A program made the position numbers and the translations under genes. Of a stretch of DNA of 17,183 nt, positions 1-9,297 are shown one piece after another. Below the pieces are notes generated by a model. The model did not search any database. It saw only the letters and a list, made by a program, of their open reading frames with translations, and had not been told where the DNA came from. The stretch is from assembly GCA_013054445.1 (NCBI GenBank), contig JAAMPI010001240.1, forward strand, positions 1 to 17,183, read 5' to 3'. Position 1 is the first letter of the stretch; each line of letters begins with the position of its first letter. Origin of the DNA: Cudoniella acicularis. Lineage: Eukaryota > Ascomycota > Leotiomycetes > Helotiales > Helotiaceae.

Positions 1-431
1 CTCATTGCCTTCAAACCGGCCTTTCGCACGGAAGTTCGTCTGGTACTCAACTTCGCGGCTAGCATTTGGGGATTTCTTAATCAGCTCCATCAGCAAAGAT
101 AGAATTTGTGTCATACCGGTAGCTCTCGAAGTCATCTCGCGAAGCTTTGTCCCAGGTAACCAGGTACATTGCTTTGATAGCCGGAGCTGGTTCGTTTTTC
201 CAGCCGTTAGTCCAATGTTGAGCTACTGGAGACCGCAATGATACAGTTAGTACTTGCAACCTAGGCACTGAGGAAGACGCACACACCGTTTGCGTACTGC
301 GTATGGTTAGTAGGAATCCGCAGAAAGCTCGGAGCGTAATCGGCAGCGGCGCGGCTGCGCTTGTCAGAGCAGAATGTGTGATTCGACCTCTTAGGCTGCT
401 CTTGGCACTGAAGGCAGAGATTGTTTGACAT
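1..431 (-). CDS. PARP-like (ADP-ribosyltransferase family) protein, N-terminal part, runs off the left edge
   Basis: I assemble three exons: 431-287, 225-117 and 58-<1. The introns are 286-226 (GTGTGT donor, perfect TACTAAC branch point, CAG acceptor) and 116-59 (GTATGA donor, GCTGAT branch, TAG acceptor). Exon phases join without a stop and give 104 residues starting MSNNLCLQC. A Cys/His motif (C6-x2-C9-x8-H18-x2-C21) looks like a small zinc ribbon. Residues 48-104 contain HWTNGWKN, IKAMYLVTW, FESYR and, at the edge, RFEGNE. From memory of fungal PARP-domain proteins, a similar Cys motif and a W-K..P.I..IY.V stretch precede an N-E-...-HGT motif. The HGT itself would lie outside the window, so the catalytic assignment is inference. 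A TTTATAAG box lies about 105 bp upstream, at 545-535. I am fairly sure of the gene structure, less of the family. Confidence 0.55.
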
Positions 432-1383
432 ATTGCCGGCCTCAGATGATCTTCAGGTCAAGAAATGATAAAAAGCATCCGGATACTTGGATACCAGAAG
501 AACCGAACGTGCAATCCACGATGGCAGTCGCGTGAGCTTATAAAGACTAAGTAGGTATTTGTCTACCTAACGATTAGTTTTCGAGGGCCCTTGTTCTTCC
601 TGGAGCCCCACCTTGCCGCATGTTGGGCCGTGCACAACCCAGGTCGTGACATTTTTCAACTCGACAACGATTTTTGATAACCTGCTAACCTCTCATTCAT
701 GACTGTAGTCGCAAATTCGTCTCTCACGTCGGCCTTCGCGGTCGTGAGATCTTCTACATCGTGGCGGATAGCCGAAGTCCTTGACAATTAGCCCTGTCTC
801 TTTCCTAAAGCCGCATAAGACAGGTAGATAGTTACAAGGTCCATTTCAGCCTCGAATACGGAAAACAACCATCTTCGGGTTCGGACCGTAAGATCAAATC
901 TGCTTGAGATCATGTAACTGGTACAGCATTGTTATTCTTGCACAGCCGCAGCCAGTGAGTGTCCTGGCATCAGCATGCCTCACCCCACGAGCCTCCTTCT
1001 CTCACCAACCCAACGCTGGATTTTCCACCACTACTCTCAAGCTCAACCACACAATCACTCTCGGCAATAAGGGTTTTTACAAGAGCTACAACACCGATTT
1101 CATATTCAAATAAGCTACCGACACATCAGCCTACATACGTAGCTTGGATGCCAACCACATGATAACTCCCAGCAATGGGCTCCCCGGGGGTTCAAGTTAC
1201 CCATATGGCACCAGCAACAGCATGGACTTTGTCAAGAACTTGGGCATCGAGGATCTCTTTCACATGTTCCTGGCATGCAGCCAACCACTTAGATATATGC
1301 CGGCGACTCCACAAGCACATAAGCAAGGCTCGAGTGACAGTGCAGCTGTCGGCATCGGCATAATCAGGAGGTCTCTCATGCCG
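432..1383. other. Intergenic region between the two divergent ADP-ribosyltransferase-like genes, left part
   Basis: I see no convincing gene here. It should contain the upstream region of the minus-strand gene starting at 431, including the TATA-like box at 535-545. A plus-strand open frame of about 91 codons (1144-1419, TTG first codon, first ATG near 1159) has no recognisable motif. A second overlapping pair of frames near 904-1162 looks random. Confidence 0.4.
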
Positions 1384-1686
1384 TCACACTGTCAGACTCG
1401 CAGGATTCAGCGTCGCTAGACAAATGGGACCGTTTACTGCTCTGCCGGTCCACTTCAGTGCAATGTAGGTGCGAAGGAGGTTGGGCATCAGGACTTCCTC
1501 TCCGGGGAAAGGGATGCTGGGCGGAGAGGAGCTGGGGGACGGCGCCGCACCAATGACAGCATTTTCAGCAGCAGACACGGCTGCGGTACAAGGCTGCTTG
1601 ATTCTGTCATATAAGTCGGGCGTACTAGGGCGTCGTCTCCACAGAATGTATCCGACTACTTCATAGATATGATAATCTCGTGATTC
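1384..1686 (-). CDS. Possible exon of an unknown minus-strand gene (low confidence)
   Basis: One minus-strand frame stays open for 100 codons between an in-frame TAG at 1689-1687 and a TGA at 1386-1384. Its composition resembles protein: VVGYILWRRRPSTPDLYDRI, then a Pro/Ser-rich linker, then LLRTYIALKWTG. No early ATG exists. An AG directly before codon GAA (1686) could be a splice acceptor, and GTAAAC after TGRA could be a donor. The frame sits antisense to the promoter of the ubiquitin-fusion gene. I do not recognise a family. It may be a gene relic or a chance open frame. Confidence 0.2.
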   Translation of the reverse strand, partial: ESRDYHIYEVVGYILWRRRPSTPDLYDRIKQPCTAAVSAAENAVIGAAPSPSSSPPSIPFPGEEVLMPNLLRTYIALKWTGRAVNGPICLATLNPASLTV

Positions 1687-1850
1687 CTATCGTTTGCTCG
1701 TCCCTCTCATCTTCCTTTTCCAACACCTAGAAGTCTTCATCTTCGCGCTTTGTCAATCCAACCGCTCTAACCTTTTTTCAACACAACGTCAACACCCCTT
1801 CCTCCTCAATCAAGCCCTTTCTCTCCACATCCAGTAGCTAATACAAGAAA
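1687..1850 (+). promoter_or_regulatory. CT-rich leader and core promoter of the ubiquitin-fusion gene
   Basis: The stretch before ATG 1851 is strongly pyrimidine-rich on the plus strand, with repeated CTTTTC, CCTCCTC and CTCTCC runs. This is typical of filamentous fungal transcription start regions. The start codon has a favourable context (AAGAAAATGG). A CATATAAG box further upstream, at 1608-1615, may be TATA-like but lies far from the ATG. Confidence 0.5.
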
Positions 1851-2897
1851 ATGGTCCCTGACCCACGTCTCGCGGCCGCGGCTATTGGTGCTCTCATCGG
1901 ATGTCCTGTGATTACGTATGAGGAGTACCTCTGCAATCCCTCACCGGACATTCATCCGCTTGACATGGAGGCATTCCATAAGTCGGTATTGGTTGCACCA
2001 GCACCGGAGCCTGGGTCGACAAATCCTGGGCCGACACCGCCTCCTGGGCCGACACCGCCTCCTAGGCCGACACCGCCGCAAGCGCAACCGCCCCAGACAG
2101 GGCTCGTTGTGATCTCGCGTCCACCAGCGCAACCACCCCAGACAGGGCTCGCGTTGATACCGAGCCCGATCACTATCTTCGTCAAAACATTGACAGGCAG
2201 AACAATTGCTATCTCGGTCACACTAAGCGACACAATTGAGAGTGTCAAGCACAAGGTTACTCAGAAAGTGGAACTTCTACCTGAGGAACAACGACTCATT
2301 TACGCTGGTAAACAGCTCGAAGACAACCTTACTCTGCGCGACTATGGTATCCAACGAGAGTCAACTATCCACCTAGCTCTTCGAATCCGCGGCGGCGGCC
2401 CCTCTATAATGTACCTCCCGCCGAACTTCCTTGATTCGCCTTATGATTACGACTTCACACATGTCAATGACACTAGCATGGCCTTCTCCCGTGGTGGAGA
2501 AGTATATAAGCGTCCTTGTGGATGGCTACGCTATGCGCTTAAGGTGGGCGGCAAGTATAGCTCAGATGTTTGGTTAGGTAGCTCAAACGTATATGGCGAG
2601 TGGCCAGTTTCGTATCACGGCACAGCTAAGCACAACGCAGCATCTATTGCTGAAGTAGGTTACAAATTGTCTAAAGGGGTTCGTTTTGCATATGGTCTAG
2701 GAATCTATTCTTCACCGAATCACACCACTGCTGAACTGTACGCCACAGAGTTTTTGAATCAAGGGAAGAGGTATAAAGTCATCCTTCAGAACCGGGTAAA
2801 TCTAGCCAATCTTCACAAGGTTCCTAGTAACAATTATTGGGTCAGTCCTGGGGATGCCGATATTCGTGTGTACGGATTGTGTGTCAAAGAGCTTTAA
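1851..2897 (+). CDS. Ubiquitin-domain protein fused to a putative ADP-ribosyltransferase-like (PARP-fold) domain
   Basis: Single exon, 348 residues. Residues 50-106 form a Pro-rich linker. Residues 107-182 are a full-length ubiquitin: FVKTLTG at 110-116, [12 protein letters not shown] at 147-158, [12 protein letters not shown] at 171-182. Using ubiquitin numbering, L8, R42, I44, K48, H68, R72 and the terminal GG are kept, while K11 and K63 are Arg and V70 is Ala. Residues 196-348 form a second domain with YHGT (H256), GLGIYSSP (Y286), AELYA (294-298), [10 protein letters not shown] and a final DIRVYG strand. This order matches the H-Y-x core of PARP/diphtheria-type ADP-ribosyltransferases; the third catalytic position would be Asp337 rather than Glu. 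The family is known to me as ubiquitin-linked, uncharacterised proteins in fungi. NAD use is inference. The start has a good context and no competing upstream in-frame ATG was seen. Confidence 0.85.
   Translation: MVPDPRLAAAAIGALIGCPVITYEEYLCNPSPDIHPLDMEAFHKSVLVAPAPEPGSTNPGPTPPPGPTPPPRPTPPQAQPPQTGLVVISRPPAQPPQTGLALIPSPITIFVKTLTGRTIAISVTLSDTIESVKHKVTQKVELLPEEQRLIYAGKQLEDNLTLRDYGIQRESTIHLALRIRGGGPSIMYLPPNFLDSPYDYDFTHVNDTSMAFSRGGEVYKRPCGWLRYALKVGGKYSSDVWLGSSNVYGEWPVSYHGTAKHNAASIAEVGYKLSKGVRFAYGLGIYSSPNHTTAELYATEFLNQGKRYKVILQNRVNLANLHKVPSNNYWVSPGDADIRVYGLCVKEL
2025..2078 (+). repeat. Three tandem 18-bp units coding for the proline-rich linker
   Basis: Units at 2025-2042, 2043-2060 and 2061-2078 share the sequence cctgggccgacaccgcct, with two changes in the third. 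Each encodes about PGPTPP. This is an in-frame coding minisatellite, so linker length may vary between strains. Confidence 0.9.
2081..2151 (+). repeat. 45-bp-period direct repeat in the linker (AQPPQTGL motif, two copies)
   Basis: Copies at 2081-2106 and 2126-2151 differ at a single base (caaccgcccc versus caaccacccc). Both encode AQPPQTGL, at residues 78-85 and 93-100, spaced 15 residues apart and just ahead of the ubiquitin domain. Confidence 0.85.
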
Positions 2898-3780
2898 GTG
2901 ATTAGCTATACTGAGCGGTTGCACTATTGTAGTTTGGGAAGCAAGCGGGTAGGCGGTTTGTTGGATGTTTGCGGCTAAGAGAGTTGATTTTGCTCTGAGA
3001 TTAGTGGTTAGACAATAACTGCCAGGTAGAGGACTCTGGATTCACTGGGTTAAGTGTTCGATTGTGGTCTTCATTGTCCCTGTGGCCTTGACTTGAGCGT
3101 CAGGGTCGTGACTTTTATAGTAAATGAACGGTAACCCGCCTTCACACTGCAAGAGGCACGTAGAATTATGCATTTATTAGACGGAATTTCAAGAACGCAC
3201 CTCTCTCAATTAAGTACCTTGTATATAGTAAGGACCTGAGGTCAACAGAACGTCGCCTCTTTCAACGCAGGAACTGGCGGCAAGTCAATCGCCCACTCTG
3301 CTGCGAATGCTCGTGACGGCGGCCGGCATCACTCCATACGGCAACCTCATCACTCCGCACGGCGTCGGCTTCGGTACGAGCGGGCTGCGCATTCTACTTC
3401 TACAGTACTGCAGCACCACAGCTCGGTTGCATTGGGAAATTGTGTGGAGCGCGTTCTGTGGACGCCGCATATGGCATATGCCGCGGAATGAGCTCCAGCG
3501 CCACAGACAGCGATGGTGGTCAGCCCTGCCCCTGCCATGGTTCAAGAACAGGTTCGAGATTGGCATGACGCGAGCGCCTTGGCAAGGCATCTTATAGTAA
3601 CTACTGGTCGCTCAAGAAACCCCTGGAAATCCTGTCGCCCATGATACACCATTGTTCACCGGCGCAGCTCGCAAATCGTTGGGAGCGATTTGAACATCGA
3701 CAAGCCCCGCGACGGCTTTCAACAAAGACATCAGCTCATTTCCCAGTCTTAGGACGTACCGAGTTGGAGACGGCACTCTA

Positions 3781-3838
3781 CACGCACTCGTTGGTGCGTG
3801 ATAGCCGCTTATGATCGGGCGGGTGATAGCCTCACCCG
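3781..3838. repeat. Two adjacent perfect 7-bp hairpins
   Basis: The first pairs CACGCAC (3781-3787) with GTGCGTG (3794-3800) across a 6-nt loop. The second pairs CGGGTGA (3820-3826) with TCACCCG (3832-3838) across a 5-nt loop. There is no coding context. Each could occur by chance, but two within 58 bp is less expected. Confidence 0.5.
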
Positions 3839-4879
3839 TGGCGGTGATGATAGACCGTACTCGAGATGCAAAGGGCGCACCCCTGAGTCATATGAATCCG
3901 TTCTAATACTCGTTTGATGCTAGCTTGATGTTTCTTGGTTCATTCGGCATCGCAGTGACAGCCATAGGTCCTCAAGGAGGTCTGTCTAGATGACAAGCAT
4001 CACCAAGCAGCAATGGAAAGGCCATATACTAAGGTGGTTTGTTAGTTGTACGAGGGCGATATAGGGAGAATATGGATGAAGGAAAGGGGGGAGGAACCTC
4101 GCCCCTAAGGAGTTGCAGCCAAAACACCATAGTAGCGGTGACGTCGCGTCGGGCTCCAGTGAGGCCTGTCCTTCTCTCCTAGGTCTTATCAGCTAGGTCT
4201 TAAGTATTAGCCATTAGATTTCTTCGGTCGGATAGAGCGGAGCGCACCGGGCCTCCAGTAATGATGAGCCTGGGGGCGAAGAATGCTGTGTGTGCCCCTG
4301 GGTACCACAATGCGCCTGTCCGCCAGGCACGTGGGCCAGCTACAGTCAGCCAGCACGCCTCCCTACAGAGGAGGGCCGGTAATCATCAACCAGTTGTTTG
4401 TTGAGGGTTGGACTAGTTATATTTTTCTTATTTCTTTTCTTTGCTCTCCCTTGTTTTAAGGGATGGGACTGTGCACTAGTGCATGTTCTTTCTGCGCTGT
4501 CCCACATTCACTCGTTTGCTTTGTTGTCTGCCCCTATGACGCGGCCAGCAAAGCTTGGAATTTCGTACAAGCTTGAAACTATCTAGTTCGGACATAGCTG
4601 AGAGATGTATGCGTCCAGGTTCTGTTTATTATAAAGTGCTGTATCTATCTTATGTCCTTAGCTTAAGCGGGGTGAGTAAGATAAGGCTATCCTTCCTTAT
4701 GAGTCATAGTGCTTGCTTGAATTCAGTCGGCGCTATAGAACGCTGCCTAGACGTAAGTAGGTACTTGCAAGTGAGAAGTCAAGCCTAGGCAGGAAAGACC
4801 TCAAGCCGGGGCATTATCACGACCTGATGATAACAATGACGATGATACTACTGCTATAGAAAGTTAATAACGCTGAATA

Positions 4880-4891
4880 TCGGTATACCGA
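4880..4891. repeat. 12-bp perfect palindrome TCGGTATACCGA
   Basis: The sequence equals its own reverse complement over 12 bases. It lies in a gene-free stretch near the start of the AT-richer zone. A binding site or transposon end is possible; nothing supports one over the other. Confidence 0.4.
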
Positions 4892-5100
4892 CGTCAAGTC
4901 AAGAAGCGCTATCTCTTCGGTTAGACTAAAGATTGCTGTGAAGCCCGGAATCGAAGCCAACTGCTTTGCACCTAGAAAAAGAAACCGCGCAGTCGCAAGG
5001 GAGCGAAGGGGATTTCCTGCGGGTTAGCGATGCGTCCAAATACTGTTGAACAATCGAGTGAGGCGTAATCACGACCTCCTTCTTAAACGACGCCGTTCTG

Positions 5101-5880
5101 CCCAGGATATATAGGCCCGGGCAAGAGGTCTTGGGTGCGATCGGGGGGCTTTATGTTTCGGTAGTTGTTGAGAGTCACAGGAGAGCTGCTAGCGCCGTTA
5201 AATGCTGTATAGGGAGGGAACCACAATCATACACAAGTCTAGAAAGGCTTACGCGGTATTCTAACTTATATAACAAGACAAAGAGTGTATAAGATACTCG
5301 ATTACAGAAAGGATAATTACTTTTACGGCTAGATATATATATCGCTTTTTAACAGCGTAATCCTTTACTAAATATCGATTATACCTGAATAATTCATCCC
5401 CCTACTATCACCCTAAGGATGGCTGTTTCTACTTTAAATAACACCACGTAACACTAAGTTGTTATCTAAGAGAAAAGAGACAACAGGAATATCGACCTTA
5501 TAAATCTATCTAAGAAAAGTCCTGTTAATTTCTAACGTAATCCTGTCTTTTACGATAGTGTCGGACTAACGTATCTAAAAGGTAACGATATCGCTAATTT
5601 AGGGGGCTCGGTGCGCACCCGTAAAGTTGTTAGGAGAATCTGAAACTTGTTAACATAATTCGCACGGAAAATAAGATTTCACTGACACTAACATCTAATG
5701 GTTTGAGTTATTATTAAGTGAGTTGTAGTTGTTGAAAGAAGGTGATAAATTGACGATTCGGGTAAAATTTGACGATTTTAGTGCTTTCGCGGGGACCTCG
5801 CTAAAGACCCCGCCGAGTAAATTCTAAGGAATAGCTTTAAATTGATTTTAAAACAGCACTGGATTACCCTCCCCCCCCCT
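5101..5880. mobile_element. AT-rich transposon-like debris at the 3' edge of the broken ATPase gene
   Basis: From about 5230 the base composition turns AT-rich, with many TA steps and stops in every frame, which suggests an old mutated repeat. It contains a 6-bp hairpin GCGGGG (5789-5794) / CCCCGC (5808-5813), a repeated ttgacgatt (5750-5758 and 5769-5777), and a run of nine C at 5871-5879. The neighbouring ATPase frame ends abruptly at 5908, so an insertion or rearrangement here probably removed its 3' part. No transposase motif can be read, and the class is unknown. Confidence 0.4.
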
Positions 5881-5907
5881 TGTGATTGCCCAGGCCTTAG
5901 CGCTTCG

Positions 5908-7943
5908 CTACCCCTGATACGTTGTATTTCCTTGAAACATCTTGGTTGCAGGATAGTGTTGCTCAGAGTCGACATAGATTTCACAGCTGCGTTTATTTGC
6001 TCCGCATTCAGTTAAATGCCAGATACAGTCATCGTTGAAACCATTCCAACCCACATGGTACAAGAAAGCAGCGTGCGATATCAAGTCTTGCTGAGGTAGC
6101 AGGTGTGGGCGAAACGAAGGAGATGAATGGGTTGATGCAATAGCTTTATAGACTATGTCATTACTGAAGGTCTGAGCTCCTAGGAGAATGAATAGGCTTC
6201 GTCGCGCAAGATCCGACGATGCATGGGAGTCGATTTCCACAATTGAAATCCCTTTCGGGATACTGGTTGTAGTGTCACTGTCCGAGAAACACATCTTCTC
6301 TCGATTAATTGATCTCCATCGACCATCTTTGAGAGGAACTATTTCTAGCCTGGAAACTTCGCTCTTCAGTCTTGGTTGATCGTTGATCAGTCGAAAAAGC
6401 ACCTTGCAAAGGCATGAGTGCCAAGACTTAGGCATGTCATGGAACTCTCGAGGAGAATCCTCAATAAACAATTTCAGATCGACGATGAACTGTTCTGGTG
6501 TCAACGGCCCAACCCCGAGTCGAGAAAGTTCTGAGGAATCCTTCTCCACTGAGTATTTTGGCGAGATGTACTTCAACTTTGTAGCGCGTGACTGAACAAG
6601 GGGGATTCCGTTGTCGTCAGATAGGTTCGCTGGAACAAGCCTGAGTTTCGAAGGCGCGGTGAGCTCGCCCCCAAGTGACTCGAGAATCGGCTCAGATGCT
6701 AAAGATTGAATGATGTTCGATTCAAGTCGCTGAAAGAAGTCTGATATGGATGGCCTGCTTGGGAGATATCTCATCCATGAGTATCGAAGCTCCCCCGTAT
6801 TAAATTCATACACAGCCTGACCGAAAACATCTGGAAATCTTTTGAGTAAAAATTGGTTACAATTTGAAGAAGAGTCGATGTCTTCGCGGCTGGCGATTAA
6901 GAGGAAGTCCGCTTGCATCAAGAACTTATCAAGTTAGTCAGCCATGAAGAGCAGTATATAGAAACGATGGATCTAACCTTGAAACCATAGTCCCGGATAG
7001 GCAGAAATGCGTATACTCTCTGGCTAGAAATCAATGGTTCGTTGAACTCGTTGAGAGGAAATGCTAGAAGAATCTCGGATTCTGAGCAACCAAGGCGTTT
7101 AGGATCCAACGGCAGTCCTGAAACTGCGTGCCGAATAATTTTGTACGACATGGAGTCCGAATTGTAGTGTAAGCTGATTGTATTTCCACAATTCTGCGCG
7201 GAAAGCATATCTTGGCAGCCCAGCTTACTACTCCGCACCCCCCTGTTTTTATCCAGGACAGTAATGTTCAGCTGCCGCAACTGGCGAAGAAAGATTAGGA
7301 GTCTCGAGTCTAACGATCTAAGATCGTCAAGGAGTTCGCCTGTATCATAATCGTCTGCCAACTGCAGGTACATTGATGTGTACCCAGGAAATCGCGGCTC
7401 CGGCAAGATGGCCCAGGCAGGTGCAATAATGCCTAACCTTGCGTGCTTATCGAATTTAAAAGAATAGTGACCAGAGCTAATCCATACGACGTCGGCGATT
7501 TTGAAGACTGATATGAATCCAACCCCCTTCTCTCCAATATATCTCGTCATTTTGTCGAGTCCTTTTTCGTGCTTCGGCTAATTTTACAGATTGCCTCAGT
7601 ATTCGTCTTAGAGAAGCCGACCTCATTGCAATCGATTCGAATGATGCGGTCCGAGAATGTAATGTTGAGAGTGGGTGCCGAAGTCGCGTAGGTATTATCA
7701 TCAGCATTCTGGGTGAGCTCTAGCAAGAAATGAGTAGATTTCTGATAGGGCTGTTCTGATAATCTTCATGCATTCCGATTAGCTGTTTGTAGCGTGAGAA
7801 CCAAATCGCACGGTCAGGGGAAACTCACATGATGAGAGCATTCTCTAAGTCAGAAGTATTGCTGTCCGGCGCATCGAGCCTTTTGTCTTTCTGGTTTTCG
7901 CAATATGGGCGCGCGCCTCGGCCTCGCTCTGAGGGATCTCCAT
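5908..7943 (-). pseudogene. HSP90/sacsin-type (GHKL) ATPase-like protein, frameshifted and 3'-truncated
   Basis: The start is ATG 7943, with an in-frame TAA 48 nt upstream. Introns are 7828-7764 (GTGAGT donor, GCTAAT branch, AAG acceptor) and 6977-6925 (GTTAGA donor, CTAAC branch, AAG acceptor). The ATP-binding boxes of the GHKL fold are clear: N box ELTQNADDN near 7720-7704, G1-type box DCNEVGF near 7633-7613, G2 box GEKGVGF near 7536-7516. Further on, VVWISSGHYSFKFDK, AFLPIRDYGFK and FLMQADFLLIASRED match large fungal proteins of this type. Two single bases are missing: one after KTRKTKG in exon 1 (about 7880-7890) and one after RSTKK at 7561. Adding one base at each restores family-like sequence. 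The frame ends at 5908, after roughly 650 codons, where relatives usually run much longer (from memory). It is likely a decaying gene; sequencing errors could explain the frameshifts but not the truncation. Such proteins are mostly uncharacterised chaperone-like ATPases. Confidence 0.8.
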
Positions 7944-9187
7944 CTCTGAAACTTGTTTATGACGCGGGCAAGGAAATTGACCTTGCAATTAGGACGCCAG
8001 AAAACGATCTATCAGTCATAACATGCACTCCCGGGGATTCCCCAGAAACAAATTCGCGGCGGGTGGGCGCGAAGTTTATAGGTAGCCTGAAAGTGCTTTG
8101 TTTTTCTACTGTACGTAGGACACCGCATTTAATCACGAGACCGCCCGCATGCGCTAGGAATACCCACCGTAGACCGAAGCGCTCACCGAGATGTTAGATT
8201 GTGAATCTTCTCGTGGTCTGCTACGGAAGCGAATCATCAGCACTTCTGTTCTCAATCATCCCTTCCTAATGGGCAGTGTTCCTATTGAATCATTGCGGCT
8301 GCAGTATGCGACATCACTTGAAGGCCACGTGCTGCGCTCCTTTCTCTTGGATTTGGTCGACTCCAGCTGGTCGGATGAGTGGTATCATCAANACAAGCAA
8401 TAGNAACACAGNGATCGTCNGGAGGGCTTAATTNGGGTAAATCAAGTATATTNTCAACTNTANNGANTCAAANTATNAGGNCGTCGGGCCACATNTCTAG
8501 ACTACAAGTGAGACGTGCCCTAAAGCACGTGCTGGGTGCCATAGTAGCCTCAGGCTGCCAGGCACACACTTCAACAACTACCACAACTACCAGCGCACAA
8601 TTGCAAGAGATTCTTGTCCACACCTTTTCTGCAACTAGCTTCCTCCTACCCCGCCATTTTAGTCTCTGATCCTCAATCGAGCATACGGATAGCATCGACA
8701 CAGGAGCTGCTGCCTTCATGAATCTGATGTTACTATCGCCGCGATGGTTCGCTCATTCAAAACCCAATCGCAATGTTCCTCGCTCAAGAACACACGTCAG
8801 TCAAAGATGAAATGGCTTTGAGAGAACGGCCAGGATCCTTGCTCATAATCATCTCGAAACGCTGGCTACCACGGCCGCTCTGCGCTGTATCCAGATGGAG
8901 CATTGGGTGAAAAAGAAGAGCGAAGCGAATATGGTATTACTGGCTAGCCGCAAAAAGGCCTGAAATACTTTTCAGCAACTACCTTCGTACAATTTCTGGT
9001 CAAGGCCAAGCACTGCGTTGCTCGCAGGGTAGTTACTCCGGCCCAGGGGGGGGGGGCAAAGAAGAGGAACTCGACGTTTGAGATCATAAAGACATCAGTC
9101 ATCCACCTCTTGTATCACTTACCCATTACTCTCGAAGCAAAGATCGAACCTCAGCACCGGTCAGTCAGCATATTGAACATTCTTACT

Positions 9188-9297
9188 AAAAAGCAATTTG
9201 GAATGCGCTTAAATTTTGGCTAATTGCTAGGAATATCCAGCTCTTCTCTGCCTTTACAAAAAGTCATCTCAAATACGCTTAAATATTTGGCTAATTA
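9188..9297. repeat. Imperfect 40-bp direct repeat, period about 70 bp
   Basis: The copies at 9188-9226 and 9258-9297 share aaaaag, the core acgcttaaat / gcgcttaaat and tttggctaatt, with about three quarters of positions alike. They lie 310-420 bp upstream of the peptidase start codon, so they could be duplicated promoter elements. Confidence 0.6.

Larger units (their letters stand above)
2898..5100. other. Gene-poor stretch, no recognisable coding region
   Basis: I see only short overlapping frames on both strands (for example about 96-101 codons each at 3285-3597), with no family motif and no plausible splicing. CpA and TpG are normal here, so it is not RIP-scarred. It contains two neighbouring perfect hairpins (3781-3838), a CACGTG at 4328-4333 and a 12-bp palindrome at 4880-4891. 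It may hold old transposon fragments that I cannot name. Confidence 0.4.

Noticed and set aside
3285..3597. Overlapping open frames of 96-101 codons on both strands
   Set aside because: They mirror each other on opposite strands, have unusual composition (many Arg, Trp, Cys) and no motif or splice context; more likely chance open frames in GC-richer DNA.
4920..4990. tRNA-like B-box (ggcttcgattccggg on the minus strand)
   Set aside because: The flanking bases do not pair as a T stem and no matching acceptor stem or A box is found at the right distance.
8468..8719. Open frame with a run of Val (antisense of a Thr-rich frame)
   Set aside because: Low-complexity caacta/accaca repeat read in two directions, partly in ambiguous bases; no support as a gene.
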